DNA from: DATGHS01 sp035307785
GTDB lineage: Bacteria > Planctomycetota > Planctomycetia > Gemmatales > Gemmataceae
Direction: 5' to 3'
Assembly: GCA_035307785.1 (NCBI GenBank)
Contig: DATGHS010000166.1
Location: 1-37,930 of the forward strand
DNA: 37,930 nt
Positions within the stretch are counted from its first letter, which is position 1. The number at the start of each line of letters is the position of its first letter. Shown here piece by piece: positions 7,299 through 16,094 of the stretch. The translations under genes were made by a program, and so were the position numbers. The notes under the pieces are model-generated. The model worked only from the letters and a program-made list of their open reading frames with translations, made no database searches and was not told the DNA's origin.

Positions 7299-10169
7299 AT
7301 GCTTCGCAAATGCTTGCTCACGGGCCTCGGCGTGGCGGCCTTGGCCACGCTTGGCATCTTCTGGTTCACGCGCACGCCGGCCCAACAGCCGGTGCAGCAA
7401 GTTCAAGCGCGGCAGGGCAATGGGAATGCCGGCCCGAGCCTGCCGCTCACGCAAGTGGTGCTCTTCAGTAGCGGCGTGGGCTATTTCCAGCGCGAAGGCG
7501 AAGTGGAAGGCCCGGCTCGCATCGACTTGCAGTTTCCGATTGGCGATGTGAATGATCTGCTCAAGAGCCTGGTGCTGCAAGACATGGGCCAGGGGAAGAT
7601 CGGCGCCATCAGCTACGATGGGCAGGATCCGATCGAGAAGACTTTGCGAAGCTTCGCCGTGGATCTCACCGGCAACCCGACTCTGGGCCAGTTGCTGAAC
7701 CAGGCCCGTGGCGAGAAGGTCGAAGTGGTGATGCAAGCGAATGCCGTGAATCAGCCGGGCACGCTTTCGGGCGTAATCATGGGCATGGAATCGGAAATGC
7801 AGCCCAGCGGTCCGAGCGCCGTGCACGAGGTTCATTTGTTGAACCTGGCTTGTGCCGAAGGCATGCGCAGCGTGAACTTGCGCGAAGTCCAGCGTATTCG
7901 CTTTTTGAATCCCAAAATGCAGGCGGAACTGTACCGTGCCCTGGAAGTGCTGGCGGGCTCGCATGATGCCCTGAAGAAGACCGTGAGCCTGAACTTCAAG
8001 GGCGACGGCAAGCGCAAGGTTCGCGTCGGCTACGTGGCCGAGAACCCGATCTGGAAGACGAGCTACCGGCTCTCACTCGACAAGCAAATCCAGCTTCAGG
8101 GCTGGGCCGCCGTGGAAAACGTGACCGATGAAGATTGGAACGACCTGCGCGTCGTGCTCGTTTCCAGCCGGCCGATTTCGTACCAGATGGACCTGTATCC
8201 GCCGCTGTTCATGCCGCGGCCAGTGGTAGAGCCGGAGAAGTTCGCGTCGTTGCGGCCGCCGGCCTATAACGGCGCGCTGACGAATGATGCCATCATGGCG
8301 ATGCGCCAAGCCGGCGGCCTCCAGCAGGGCGGTCTTGCCAATTTCAACGGGTTCGGCGGCGGTGGTAATAACCAAGGTTTCGGTGGCGGCATATCCGGCT
8401 TCGGTGGCGGTGGCTTGCAAAACCCCTTCGGCTTTGCTGGCGGTGTCGGCATCCAAGGCGGTAACTACACCCAGAATTCGCTCAACCAGTTCGGCAACCT
8501 CGGCGGCCAATTCGGTATTCAAGGCGGCAATAATCGTTATCAGAATTCAGCGAGTCCGATGAATCCGATGGCGAATTTCAATGGCAACGCCATTGCTCAG
8601 CAGCAAGCACAACCGGGATTCAACAACCCTGGGCAGATGAACGCGGATAACAACAACAATGAGCAGCAGGTCTTGCAGCAAATGCTCGGCAACAACTCCA
8701 AACTTACCTACGAACAACTGCAAGAGCGCCGCAAACAGCAGGATGTGGCCCGCAACAAGAACATCGACGATGCCAAGAAAGCAGGGGCTATTCTTACGAA
8801 TCTCGACCCGCACCAGAGCATCGCTTCTGTCGCTGCGGCCGAAGACATTGGCGACGCCTTCCGCTACGTCATCGAAGATCGCATCAGCCTGCCGCGGCAA
8901 AAATCCGCGCTGCTTCCCTTGCTCGACAAGAGCGTGGAAGCCAAGCGCGTGAGCATCTTCAATGAAGCCGTGCATGCCAAGTACCCGTTGCTCGGCCTGC
9001 GCTTCAAGAACACCTGCGGCCAGCCGCTGACGCAGGGGCCGATCACTGTCTTCGAAGAAGGCAGTTATGCCGGCGACGCCCGCATGCCTGATCTTCAGCC
9101 CGATGAAGAACGGCTGCTAAGCTACGCCGTCGATCTGGGCTCGGAAGTGAAATCGACTGCCACGCAGAAGCCCGGCCCGAAGATGGCGATCTCGGCTCCG
9201 GACAATACGCTGCGCGTGCAGTACACGATTCGCCAAACGCGGAAGTACACGATCCGCAATCGCTCGCCGCAGGACCGGCTCATGGTGATCGAGCACCCGA
9301 TCCGCAACAACTGGAAGCTCGTGGAGCCGGAGAAGCCGCGCGAGACCAGCCGCGAAGTCTACCGTTTCGATGTGCCGGTCGCCGCTGGCAAGACGGTGGA
9401 ATTCGACGTGTCCGAAGAGCAGGTGCGCATCGATCCTTTCCAACAACAGTGGACGAAGCAACCTTCGCCAGAAGTACACGACTCGTCCTTTATCACCAAT
9501 CTGCACCTGGAAGTATTGCGGACGATCCGCAATCCGGCGGCGGAGCTTCAGGGTGTGAAGATCGTGAAGGGCATGCTGGAGGCCACTTCGAAGCACAAGT
9601 TGAGCGTGACCTACCACATGCTGAATCGGGCCGAGACGGACCGCACGGTGACCGTCGAGCACGGCATCCCGGCGGAGTGGAAGATCATCGGCGACTTCAA
9701 GCCGGTGGAAGGCAGTCAGAACTTATACCGCTTCCCAGTGAATGTGGCTGCGGGCAAAGCCGGCGAGACAACCGTGAGCCAGGAAACGGTGAACACCGCA
9801 TCGTTTAAGGTGGCCGACGTGAATGAAGACACGATTCGTCTATACCTGGCCAGCCCGGCCGTTTCGGCCAAAGTGAAGGAAGCGCTGGCGAAGCTTTCCG
9901 AGCAGAAATCGCAACTCGCGGAACTGGATCGGCAAATCACGGAGCTGAACAAGCAGCTCAAAGACATTGCCGACGACCAGACCCGCTTGCGGCAGAATTT
10001 GGCCAACGTGCCGGCAACGTCGGCCGCGCACAAGCGCTACCTGGAGAAATTCGACAAGCAAGAAACGCAAATCGAAGGCTTGCAGGAATCGGTGAAAACG
10101 AAACAGGAGGAACAAAAGAAGCGCAAGAAGGAATTGGAGCAGAACGTGGCCACGCTGAACGTGGAGTAA
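7299..10169 (+). CDS. Exported DUF4139 domain protein with Gly/Asn-rich insert
   Basis: A 956-residue protein with an N-terminal signal or anchor segment (MLRKCLLTGLGVAALATLG). The N-terminal module VVLFSSGVGYFQREGEVEG and the middle region containing ENPIWKTSYRLSL and WAAVENVTDEDWNDLRVVLVS are characteristic of the DUF4139/mucoidy-inhibitor-A-like family, whose biochemical role is unknown. Residues ~322-467 are a low-complexity Gly/Asn/Gln-rich stretch (NGFGGGGNNQGFGGG) inserted in the middle of the conserved part. Residues ~857-950 form a strongly predicted coiled coil. The start at 7299 has GGAG eight bases upstream; the frame is open 14 codons further upstream without such a site. It probably acts in the periplasm or at the cell envelope. 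Confidence 0.85.
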   Translation: MLRKCLLTGLGVAALATLGIFWFTRTPAQQPVQQVQARQGNGNAGPSLPLTQVVLFSSGVGYFQREGEVEGPARIDLQFPIGDVNDLLKSLVLQDMGQGKIGAISYDGQDPIEKTLRSFAVDLTGNPTLGQLLNQARGEKVEVVMQANAVNQPGTLSGVIMGMESEMQPSGPSAVHEVHLLNLACAEGMRSVNLREVQRIRFLNPKMQAELYRALEVLAGSHDALKKTVSLNFKGDGKRKVRVGYVAENPIWKTSYRLSLDKQIQLQGWAAVENVTDEDWNDLRVVLVSSRPISYQMDLYPPLFMPRPVVEPEKFASLRPPAYNGALTNDAIMAMRQAGGLQQGGLANFNGFGGGGNNQGFGGGISGFGGGGLQNPFGFAGGVGIQGGNYTQNSLNQFGNLGGQFGIQGGNNRYQNSASPMNPMANFNGNAIAQQQAQPGFNNPGQMNADNNNNEQQVLQQMLGNNSKLTYEQLQERRKQQDVARNKNIDDAKKAGAILTNLDPHQSIASVAAAEDIGDAFRYVIEDRISLPRQKSALLPLLDKSVEAKRVSIFNEAVHAKYPLLGLRFKNTCGQPLTQGPITVFEEGSYAGDARMPDLQPDEERLLSYAVDLGSEVKSTATQKPGPKMAISAPDNTLRVQYTIRQTRKYTIRNRSPQDRLMVIEHPIRNNWKLVEPEKPRETSREVYRFDVPVAAGKTVEFDVSEEQVRIDPFQQQWTKQPSPEVHDSSFITNLHLEVLRTIRNPAAELQGVKIVKGMLEATSKHKLSVTYHMLNRAETDRTVTVEHGIPAEWKIIGDFKPVEGSQNLYRFPVNVAAGKAGETTVSQETVNTASFKVADVNEDTIRLYLASPAVSAKVKEALAKLSEQKSQLAELDRQITELNKQLKDIADDQTRLRQNLANVPATSAAHKRYLEKFDKQETQIEGLQESVKTKQEEQKKRKKELEQNVATLNVE

Positions 10170-10173
10170 TAGT

Positions 10174-10237
10174 CTTCTCCCTCTCCCCACGGGGGAGAAG
10201 GCGACCTTTCTTCTCCCTCTCCCCCAAGGGGAGAGGG
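10174..10237. terminator. Double C/T-rich hairpin between convergent genes
   Basis: Two hairpins in tandem share the left-arm sequence CTTCTCCCTCTCCCC. The first is 10174-10200 (cttctccc/gggagaag). The second is 10215-10237, with a perfect 10-bp stem ccctctcccc/ggggagaggg and a 3-nt loop. They occupy the space between the convergent DUF4139 and msrB genes and probably act as a bidirectional transcription end. No long T-tract is present. Confidence 0.6.
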
Positions 10238-10243
10238 GGATGT

Positions 10244-10771
<528 letters not shown>

Positions 10772-10890
10772 GAGAGGTACTGCCGCTGCCAATCACGGGA
10801 AAATGGGTAATAATATCCTGGCACACCACAACCCATTATAGGCCGAATACGTCCCATAAGGCCTGTAGGTCACTCCGCAGGGATCACGTC

Positions 10891-12279
10891 ATGTTCACCA
10901 TCTTCGACTGCGATTCGCGCCACCATCGCCGCGATTTTCTGCGCATCGGCAGCCTGGCGCTCGGCGGTCTGTCGCTGAGCAACTTATTCGCGGCTCGCGC
11001 TGCGGAAAGCAAGGAGTTGGTCAAAGATAAGTCGGTGATTTTCGTCTTCCTCCACGGCGGTCCCAGCCAAATAGAGACCTTCGACCCGAAGATGACTGCC
11101 CCGCAGGAAATTCGCAGCGCTACCGGCGAAGTGGCCACGAAACTGCCCGGCATCACCTTTGGCGGCACTTTCCCGAAGCTCGCCGCATTGGCCGATAAGC
11201 TCGCGATTGTCCGCAGTTATGTCCCTGGCGACGCCAATCACGACATCAAGCCCATCGTGTGCCGCGACACCTCCGGCGGCAACCTCGGCTCGGTCTATTC
11301 GCGCATGGCCGGCATCAATCACCCGGTCACGAACATGCCGCGGAACGCGATCCTCTTCCCGAAAGCAGTCGATCCGAGCACGCAGCCGGGAACGATGAAC
11401 TTCGGCAAGTTCGACGCCACCGGCCCCTTCGGGACGGCCAACGCCCCCTTCGATCCCAGCAGCGGCGGCCAACTGCGCAAGAACATGCAACTCGCCATTC
11501 CGATGAATCAATTGGAAGATCGCCGAAAGTTACTTGCCGAACTGGATCGCGTAAAATGGTCGGTCTCGGAACAACAGCTAGTCGAAGGTCTCAATAAAAC
11601 GCAGCAACAAGCCTTCAACACGATCCTCTCCGGCCTATCGGCCGCATTTGACCTATCGCGCGAAAGCGAGAAAACCATCGCCCGCTACGACACCGCCCCG
11701 CTGGTCCGCCCCGAAGCCATCGACAAGAAATGGAAGAATTACAACAACTACGTCGATAACGCCAAGACGCTGGGCCGGCTGCTGCTGCTGGCTCGCCGGC
11801 TCTGCGAACGCGGCTGCGGCTTCGTGACCGTGACCACGAACTTCGTCTGGGACATGCATTCCGACGTGAACAACGCCCCGGTGGGCGAGGGCATGGGCTA
11901 CATGGGCCGACCGCTCGATTATGCCCTGTCGGCCCTGATCGAAGACCTGGAAGCCCGTGGCCTGAGCGAAAAGATTCTGGTGGTGGCCTGCGGCGAAATG
12001 GGCCGCACGCCGAGAATCAACGGCAAGGGCGGCCGCGACCACTGGGGCAACCTCGGCCCGCTGTTGTTAGCCGGCGGCGGCCTGAAGATGGGCCAGGTGA
12101 TCGGCCAATCCAACCGCACCGCCGGCGACCCGCAGACGGAGCCGGTGCGCATCCAAAACTTGATCTCGACAATCCTGCACACGCTCTTCGATGTGGGGCA
12201 GCTCCGGCTAGTCCCCGGTCTGCCGCGCGAGATTCAGACGATGACGACGTGGGATCCGATTGTGGGGCTGATGGGGTGA
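10891..12279 (+). CDS. Tat-exported DUF1501 protein
   Basis: A 462-residue protein of the DUF1501 family, which is strongly expanded in planctomycetes and related to the alkaline phosphatase/sulfatase fold. The N-terminus HHRRDFLRIGSLALGGLSL is a twin-arginine signal. The start FVFLHGGPSQIETFDPK and the C-terminal GEMGRTPRINGKGGRDHWG are the most conserved blocks and hold the putative metal-binding residues. In many planctomycetes these proteins are encoded next to DUF1549/DUF1553 partners; no such partner is visible here. AGGGATC precedes the ATG at moderate spacing. The substrate is unknown. Confidence 0.93.
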   Translation: MFTIFDCDSRHHRRDFLRIGSLALGGLSLSNLFAARAAESKELVKDKSVIFVFLHGGPSQIETFDPKMTAPQEIRSATGEVATKLPGITFGGTFPKLAALADKLAIVRSYVPGDANHDIKPIVCRDTSGGNLGSVYSRMAGINHPVTNMPRNAILFPKAVDPSTQPGTMNFGKFDATGPFGTANAPFDPSSGGQLRKNMQLAIPMNQLEDRRKLLAELDRVKWSVSEQQLVEGLNKTQQQAFNTILSGLSAAFDLSRESEKTIARYDTAPLVRPEAIDKKWKNYNNYVDNAKTLGRLLLLARRLCERGCGFVTVTTNFVWDMHSDVNNAPVGEGMGYMGRPLDYALSALIEDLEARGLSEKILVVACGEMGRTPRINGKGGRDHWGNLGPLLLAGGGLKMGQVIGQSNRTAGDPQTEPVRIQNLISTILHTLFDVGQLRLVPGLPREIQTMTTWDPIVGLMG

Positions 12280-12310
12280 CGGAATACCGGGCCAAAAAAA
12301 GGACATAGCT

Positions 12311-12811
12311 ATGAAGCGCATCCGAATCGCATTTCTCGGCCTCATTTCTGCCATTTTGTTCCTCGCTGATCCTGCGGCCCAAGGTTGCCGAGCGGATGAA
12401 CCGACGGCTGACATTGTCGAAAAACTGGCGCAGAAGTTCTTGGAGAACCTTGGCGCGAGCAAGGTCGATGTGCTCGTTCGCTCTGTTTCACTTCCTTGGT
12501 ACAACGGTGGCCAAATTGAGGAATCCGAGGAGGCACTAAAGACAACACTTACAACGATGGTGAAATGGTACGATGAGCATGAAGGCGCAACGCGATGGAA
12601 GATTCTGGCAATCGGTAAGTATAAAGATCTCAAAGACAAAGAAAGCAGTCAACTGGGTCCGAAAGACCGAAAAAAAATGGATGCATTCCTCGCAGCCGAC
12701 GATTGGCTGGTGATCGTAGGCAAAGTAGTGGATGGCGACGTTCGACCAAGTCTCTATCTTCTTGCGAAGCATCGAAAAGGCAAATTGGGCATCGTCGGGG
12801 CGCACAAATAA
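12311..12811 (+). CDS. Small exported protein of unknown function
   Basis: A 166-residue protein with a clear signal peptide (MKRIRIAFLGLISAILFLA, with likely cleavage near the residues QGCRA). The mature part is helical, then has a compact C-terminal region (DDWLVIVGKVVDGDVRPSLYLL) rich in short strands. It was not recognised as a named family. The gene starts 31 nt after the DUF1501 gene on the same strand, with AAGGA upstream of the ATG, so co-transcription is likely. Its codon usage and GC content seem lower than those of the preceding gene. Confidence 0.75.
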   Translation: MKRIRIAFLGLISAILFLADPAAQGCRADEPTADIVEKLAQKFLENLGASKVDVLVRSVSLPWYNGGQIEESEEALKTTLTTMVKWYDEHEGATRWKILAIGKYKDLKDKESSQLGPKDRKKMDAFLAADDWLVIVGKVVDGDVRPSLYLLAKHRKGKLGIVGAHK

Positions 12812-12853
12812 AGCCGGTCGCGCGAGACGCATGCGCCGGTCTACCGCTCCCAA

Positions 12854-13156
12854 TTACGGCAGATGGACTCGGCGTAGCCAATACCCAGGACGTCGCCGAC
12901 CATGCGCGACCGCATAGACCATCACTGACGTGGCGGACAATTCCCGGTAATAAATCACATACGGAAACCTGCGGACGGTCACGTAACGATATGCCCCAAA
13001 ACAAGGCGCGCCGATAGCCGGGTTTGCTTCGATTCGCGCGGTTGCGGCGTGTACTTGGGAAAGAAATCGAGTTGCGACGATTGTGCCGGCTCTGGCGTAC
13101 CTCCGTACAGCATGCCCCAATTCGGCGAAAGCGAGCCGGTGGTAAAAAACGGGCAT
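12854..13156 (-). CDS. RelE/ParE-family toxin
   Basis: A 100-residue basic protein. The C-terminal half shows the ParE pattern RRFPYVIYYRE followed by VYAVAHGRRRPGYW, which marks the ParE-type branch of the RelE/ParE superfamily (gyrase or ribosome-targeting toxins). The N-terminal helix pair (residues ~5-45, AELGHAVRRYARAG) also matches. Its ATG lies one base after the antitoxin stop codon (TAGCATG), so the two are translationally coupled. The target cannot be told from sequence alone. Confidence 0.88.
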   Translation of the reverse strand: MPVFYHRLAFAELGHAVRRYARAGTIVATRFLSQVHAATARIEANPAIGAPCFGAYRYVTVRRFPYVIYYRELSATSVMVYAVAHGRRRPGYWLRRVHLP

Positions 13157-13157
13157 G

Positions 13158-13391
13158 CTAGAAATCGCTCACGCGCATCTTCTTCACTTCTTCCCACGGA
13201 ATCGCGACGCTCGGATCGCGGAGAAACTCCTCATGACGCCGATTCAGTTCAGCGATGAATTCTTCTTCCGTCATCCCCTCGTGCAAGTCCGGAGCATCCA
13301 AGCTATCTTCCAGGCATTCATATAGCTCTTGGCGCTCTTCCAGCGAAAGAACCAATGCGGCTTTCAGCAGTTCGGCGACCTTTTCCGACAT
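13158..13391 (-). CDS. Antitoxin, putative addiction-module component family
   Basis: A 77-residue acidic protein upstream of the ParE-like toxin. It has the pattern LSLEERQELYECLEDSL followed by an EEFIAELNRRHEE helix and a C-terminal IPWEEVKKM, which fits the 'putative addiction module component' (PF09720-type) antitoxins that pair with ParE/RelE toxins. A strong ribosome site, GGAGGTGAGCC, precedes the ATG at 13391. The antitoxin-first order and 1-nt spacing are typical of an autoregulated toxin-antitoxin operon. The 131-bp divergent space up to 13522 should hold its promoter and that of the next gene. Confidence 0.88.
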   Translation of the reverse strand: MSEKVAELLKAALVLSLEERQELYECLEDSLDAPDLHEGMTEEEFIAELNRRHEEFLRDPSVAIPWEEVKKMRVSDF

Positions 13392-13522
13392 GGCTCACCT
13401 CCAAATCGGATTCTACCACATGACGCTGTGTTGGGCCATCGGGCAACCGATTGGATATACACTAATCCTGGCCCCTCGCAACGCCGAGAAGAAAAAGAGC
13501 CCCTCAGCGCGGAGGATTGTTC

Positions 13523-14512
13523 ATGCATTTACGCTGGATTCTTTTGTCTCCCTTCGCACTCCTTGTCCTCCTCGGCTGTACGCCGGATGCGCCGAAGGGC
13601 GGCGGGTCCACGCAACCGGATGCTCGGCCCCCCGTCGAGCATCGCGGCACCATCGGAGTCTCGCTGCTGACGCTGGAGAACCCGTTCTTCAAAGTCATCG
13701 GCGAAAATATCAAGGCCGAGGCCGCGAAGCATGGGTACGAGACCGTCGTCGTGAGTGCCGACCGCGATCCGGCCAAGCAGGCCAATCAGATCAAGGATTT
13801 CATCGTCCGCAAATGCTCGGCCATTGTGCTCAGCCCGGCCGAATCGCGGGCCGTGGTGCCGGTCATCAAGGAGGCCAATGAAGCGGGCATTCCGGTCTTC
13901 ACCGTGGACATTCCGTGCAAGGAAGAAGGGGTGAACATCGTCTGCCAGATTGCGACCGACAACGAAGGCGGCGGCCGCGAAGCCGGCAAGGCGATGATCG
14001 AAGCGCTCGACGAATCGGGCGGCAAGGTCGCGATCATTCACTTCCCGCAGGCCGAATCGTGCCGGCTGCGCGTGAAGGGCTTCAAGGAAGTGATCAATAA
14101 CCACAATGCCAAGGCGCGCGGAAAAATCGAGATCGTACAGGAGCTCGATGGCGGCGGCCTGAAGCCCGAAGGCCAAAAGGCCGCCCAGGACGCCATCCAG
14201 ACGCATGGCGACCTGCGCGGCATCTTCGCCATCAACGACCCTTCGGCCCTCGGTGCCCGCGTGGCCGTCGAGCAGGCGAAAAAGACCGACCAGATTGTCA
14301 TCATCGGCTTCGACGGCCAGCCCGAAGGCAAGCAAGCCATCAAGGAAGGCAAGATTTACGCCGACCCAATCCAATTCCCCGACAAAATGGGCGTCGAGAT
14401 CGCGCACGCGATTGTCGATCACTCGAAGGGCAAAGACGTGAAGCCGGAGATTCTCATTCCGACGAAGCTGTATCGCAAGGCCGATGCGGAAAAAGATCCG
14501 GACCTGAAATAA
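13523..14512 (+). CDS. Sugar ABC transporter substrate-binding lipoprotein
   Basis: A 329-residue periplasmic-binding protein of the ribose/xylose/galactose class (PBP type I). The lipobox LVLLGC puts the lipidated cysteine at residue 19, so the mature protein is tethered to a membrane. IGVSLLTLENPFFKVIGENI and the D-x-D-P-A-KQANQIKDFI segment are typical of RbsB-like proteins, as is VIIGFDGQPEG near the hinge. The ATG at 13523 has GGAGG seven bases upstream. The permease follows after a palindrome. The ligand is not proven; xylA 3.4 kb downstream makes a pentose plausible. Confidence 0.92.
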   Translation: MHLRWILLSPFALLVLLGCTPDAPKGGGSTQPDARPPVEHRGTIGVSLLTLENPFFKVIGENIKAEAAKHGYETVVVSADRDPAKQANQIKDFIVRKCSAIVLSPAESRAVVPVIKEANEAGIPVFTVDIPCKEEGVNIVCQIATDNEGGGREAGKAMIEALDESGGKVAIIHFPQAESCRLRVKGFKEVINNHNAKARGKIEIVQELDGGGLKPEGQKAAQDAIQTHGDLRGIFAINDPSALGARVAVEQAKKTDQIVIIGFDGQPEGKQAIKEGKIYADPIQFPDKMGVEIAHAIVDHSKGKDVKPEILIPTKLYRKADAEKDPDLK

Positions 14513-14515
14513 TTA

Positions 14516-14618
14516 GCCTTCGGATGAACACGGACTTCGCAACACGGATGAACACGGATCAGGAAAAAAGCTAATCCGTGTTTATCCGTGTTTTATGATC
14601 CGTGTTTATCCGTGGGCC
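14516..14618. repeat. Extragenic palindrome, ATCCGTG family, copy 2
   Basis: An imperfect inverted repeat with cacggatgaacacggat on the left and atccgtgtttatccgtg (twice) on the right. It starts 3 nt after the binding-protein stop codon and ends 22 nt before the permease ATG, filling nearly all of that space. Within a shared transcript it would form a large hairpin between the two cistrons. Confidence 0.88.
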
Positions 14619-14640
14619 AGCTCTCCATACACTCCCATCT

Positions 14641-15993
14641 ATGGCCAATTTCGGCAAAGCGATTTCCCGCCTTCTCTCCGGCAAGGGCATGCTCTTGGTC
14701 TTGCTGTTGCTTTGCGGCCTTTTTAGCGTGTTGACGCTGCATCGACAGACACCAACCGGGGCGGCGGCAGGCCAACAATTGGCACGGGACATATTGCGCC
14801 AAAATGGCATCGATGCACATGTTCTCATCGCGGCGGGAGCATCGGCCGATGATGCGGCCTTTGCGGACACGCTCGACGCGGAGCTAGGCAAGTGCAACGT
14901 CAAAGTGCTAGCTGTGGTGAAGGGCGAACCGCGTGACGCGCGTTTGGCCCTCGATGCGATCGCGCAGAAGAAGGAACGGCTCGACGTCATCGCTTGCGAT
15001 CAACTTTCCGCTGGCTGGCTAATATTCGCCGACTTGAAGGAAGATTACCCCACGCTGGCGACGGCCAAGGTCGTAACCCCGCAAAGCTATTGGTGGCCCA
15101 GTTTTCTCAATTCCGACAACCTTCTCAACATCGCCCAGCAAATCGCCGTGATTGCCATCATCGCTATTGGCATGACGATGGTTATAGTTACCGGCGGGAT
15201 CGATCTCTCCGTGGGCAGCGTGCTCGCGCTGTCGGCCGTGCTGTCCACGCTGCTGATTCAGCGCTTCCTGGGCACTGTGGATGCAACGCCGGCTGCAATG
15301 ATCGGCGCTTCACTTGCCGCAATTCTCTGTTGCGGCTTTATCGGCTTGTTCAACGGCGTTGTAGTGCTGGCGTTTCGTGTACCGTCTTTCATCGTCACAC
15401 TGGCAATGATGTTCATCGCCAGCGGCCTGGCCGAAGAAGTTTCGCACGGCGAATCGGTATACCGCATTCCCGAGTCGTTCACCTGGCTGGGCCGCGGCAC
15501 GGGCTTGCTCGGCATTCCGCACACGGTGCTGCTGATGGTAGTGCTTTACATTCTCGCGCACATCCTCATGTCGCGCACCGTGCTAGGCCGCTACCTCTAT
15601 GCCGTCGGCGGCAACCGTGAAGCAGCCCGGCTTTCCGGTGTGCCGATCAACTCCGTCACCATGTTCGCCTATGTCTGTAGCGGCTTACTGGCCGGGCTCG
15701 GCGGCGTCATCATGGCGTCACAACTAAAGAGCGGTTCGATGACCTATGGCCAGTCGTATGAGCTTTACGTCATTGCTGCGGTTGTGGTCGGTGGCACGAG
15801 CCTCTTCGGCGGGGAAGGAAAAATGACCGGCACGCTGGTCGGGGCCTTCATCATTGCCGTCATCCGCAATGGCATGAACCTTATGAACCTGGCCCCTGGC
15901 AAGCAGAAGATTGTCTTCGGCGGCGTAATACTCCTGGCCGTGATTCTCGACAGCATGAAGCATTTCGGTTGGAAGCGCCTGCTGCGACGCTGA
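14641..15993 (+). CDS. Sugar ABC transporter permease (RbsC-like) with large loop insertion
   Basis: A 450-residue member of the branched-chain/ribose-type permease family (BPD_transp_2). The core signature GMTMVIVTGGIDLSVGSVLA and the late motif VVGGTSLFGGEGKMTGTLVGA are intact. A normal RbsC has ~320 residues. The excess lies between the first helix (~16-33) and the rest: residues ~35-152 form a soluble, non-hydrophobic domain (VLIAAGASADDAAFADTLDAE and onward), predicted to lie outside the cytoplasm. No ATPase (RbsA/XylG-like) gene is present on either side. The ATG at 14641 lacks a Shine-Dalgarno sequence; the frame also opens from a GTG at 14602 within the palindrome. Confidence 0.9.
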   Translation: MANFGKAISRLLSGKGMLLVLLLLCGLFSVLTLHRQTPTGAAAGQQLARDILRQNGIDAHVLIAAGASADDAAFADTLDAELGKCNVKVLAVVKGEPRDARLALDAIAQKKERLDVIACDQLSAGWLIFADLKEDYPTLATAKVVTPQSYWWPSFLNSDNLLNIAQQIAVIAIIAIGMTMVIVTGGIDLSVGSVLALSAVLSTLLIQRFLGTVDATPAAMIGASLAAILCCGFIGLFNGVVVLAFRVPSFIVTLAMMFIASGLAEEVSHGESVYRIPESFTWLGRGTGLLGIPHTVLLMVVLYILAHILMSRTVLGRYLYAVGGNREAARLSGVPINSVTMFAYVCSGLLAGLGGVIMASQLKSGSMTYGQSYELYVIAAVVVGGTSLFGGEGKMTGTLVGAFIIAVIRNGMNLMNLAPGKQKIVFGGVILLAVILDSMKHFGWKRLLRR

Positions 15994-16094
15994 ATCGGTC
16001 TTGCTCGCAATTCACGCAGATGCTATCTCTCCGCGCGCATCTCGGAGTAGCAGCGCTCGAATTCCCTCAAAATCGAATTCTGGGAGGTTCGTGT

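Noticed and set aside
13529..14422. A 297-residue frame opposite the sugar-binding protein
   Set aside because: The Leu/Asp/Gly composition of a reverse-strand shadow; the plus-strand gene has a lipobox and clear family motifs.
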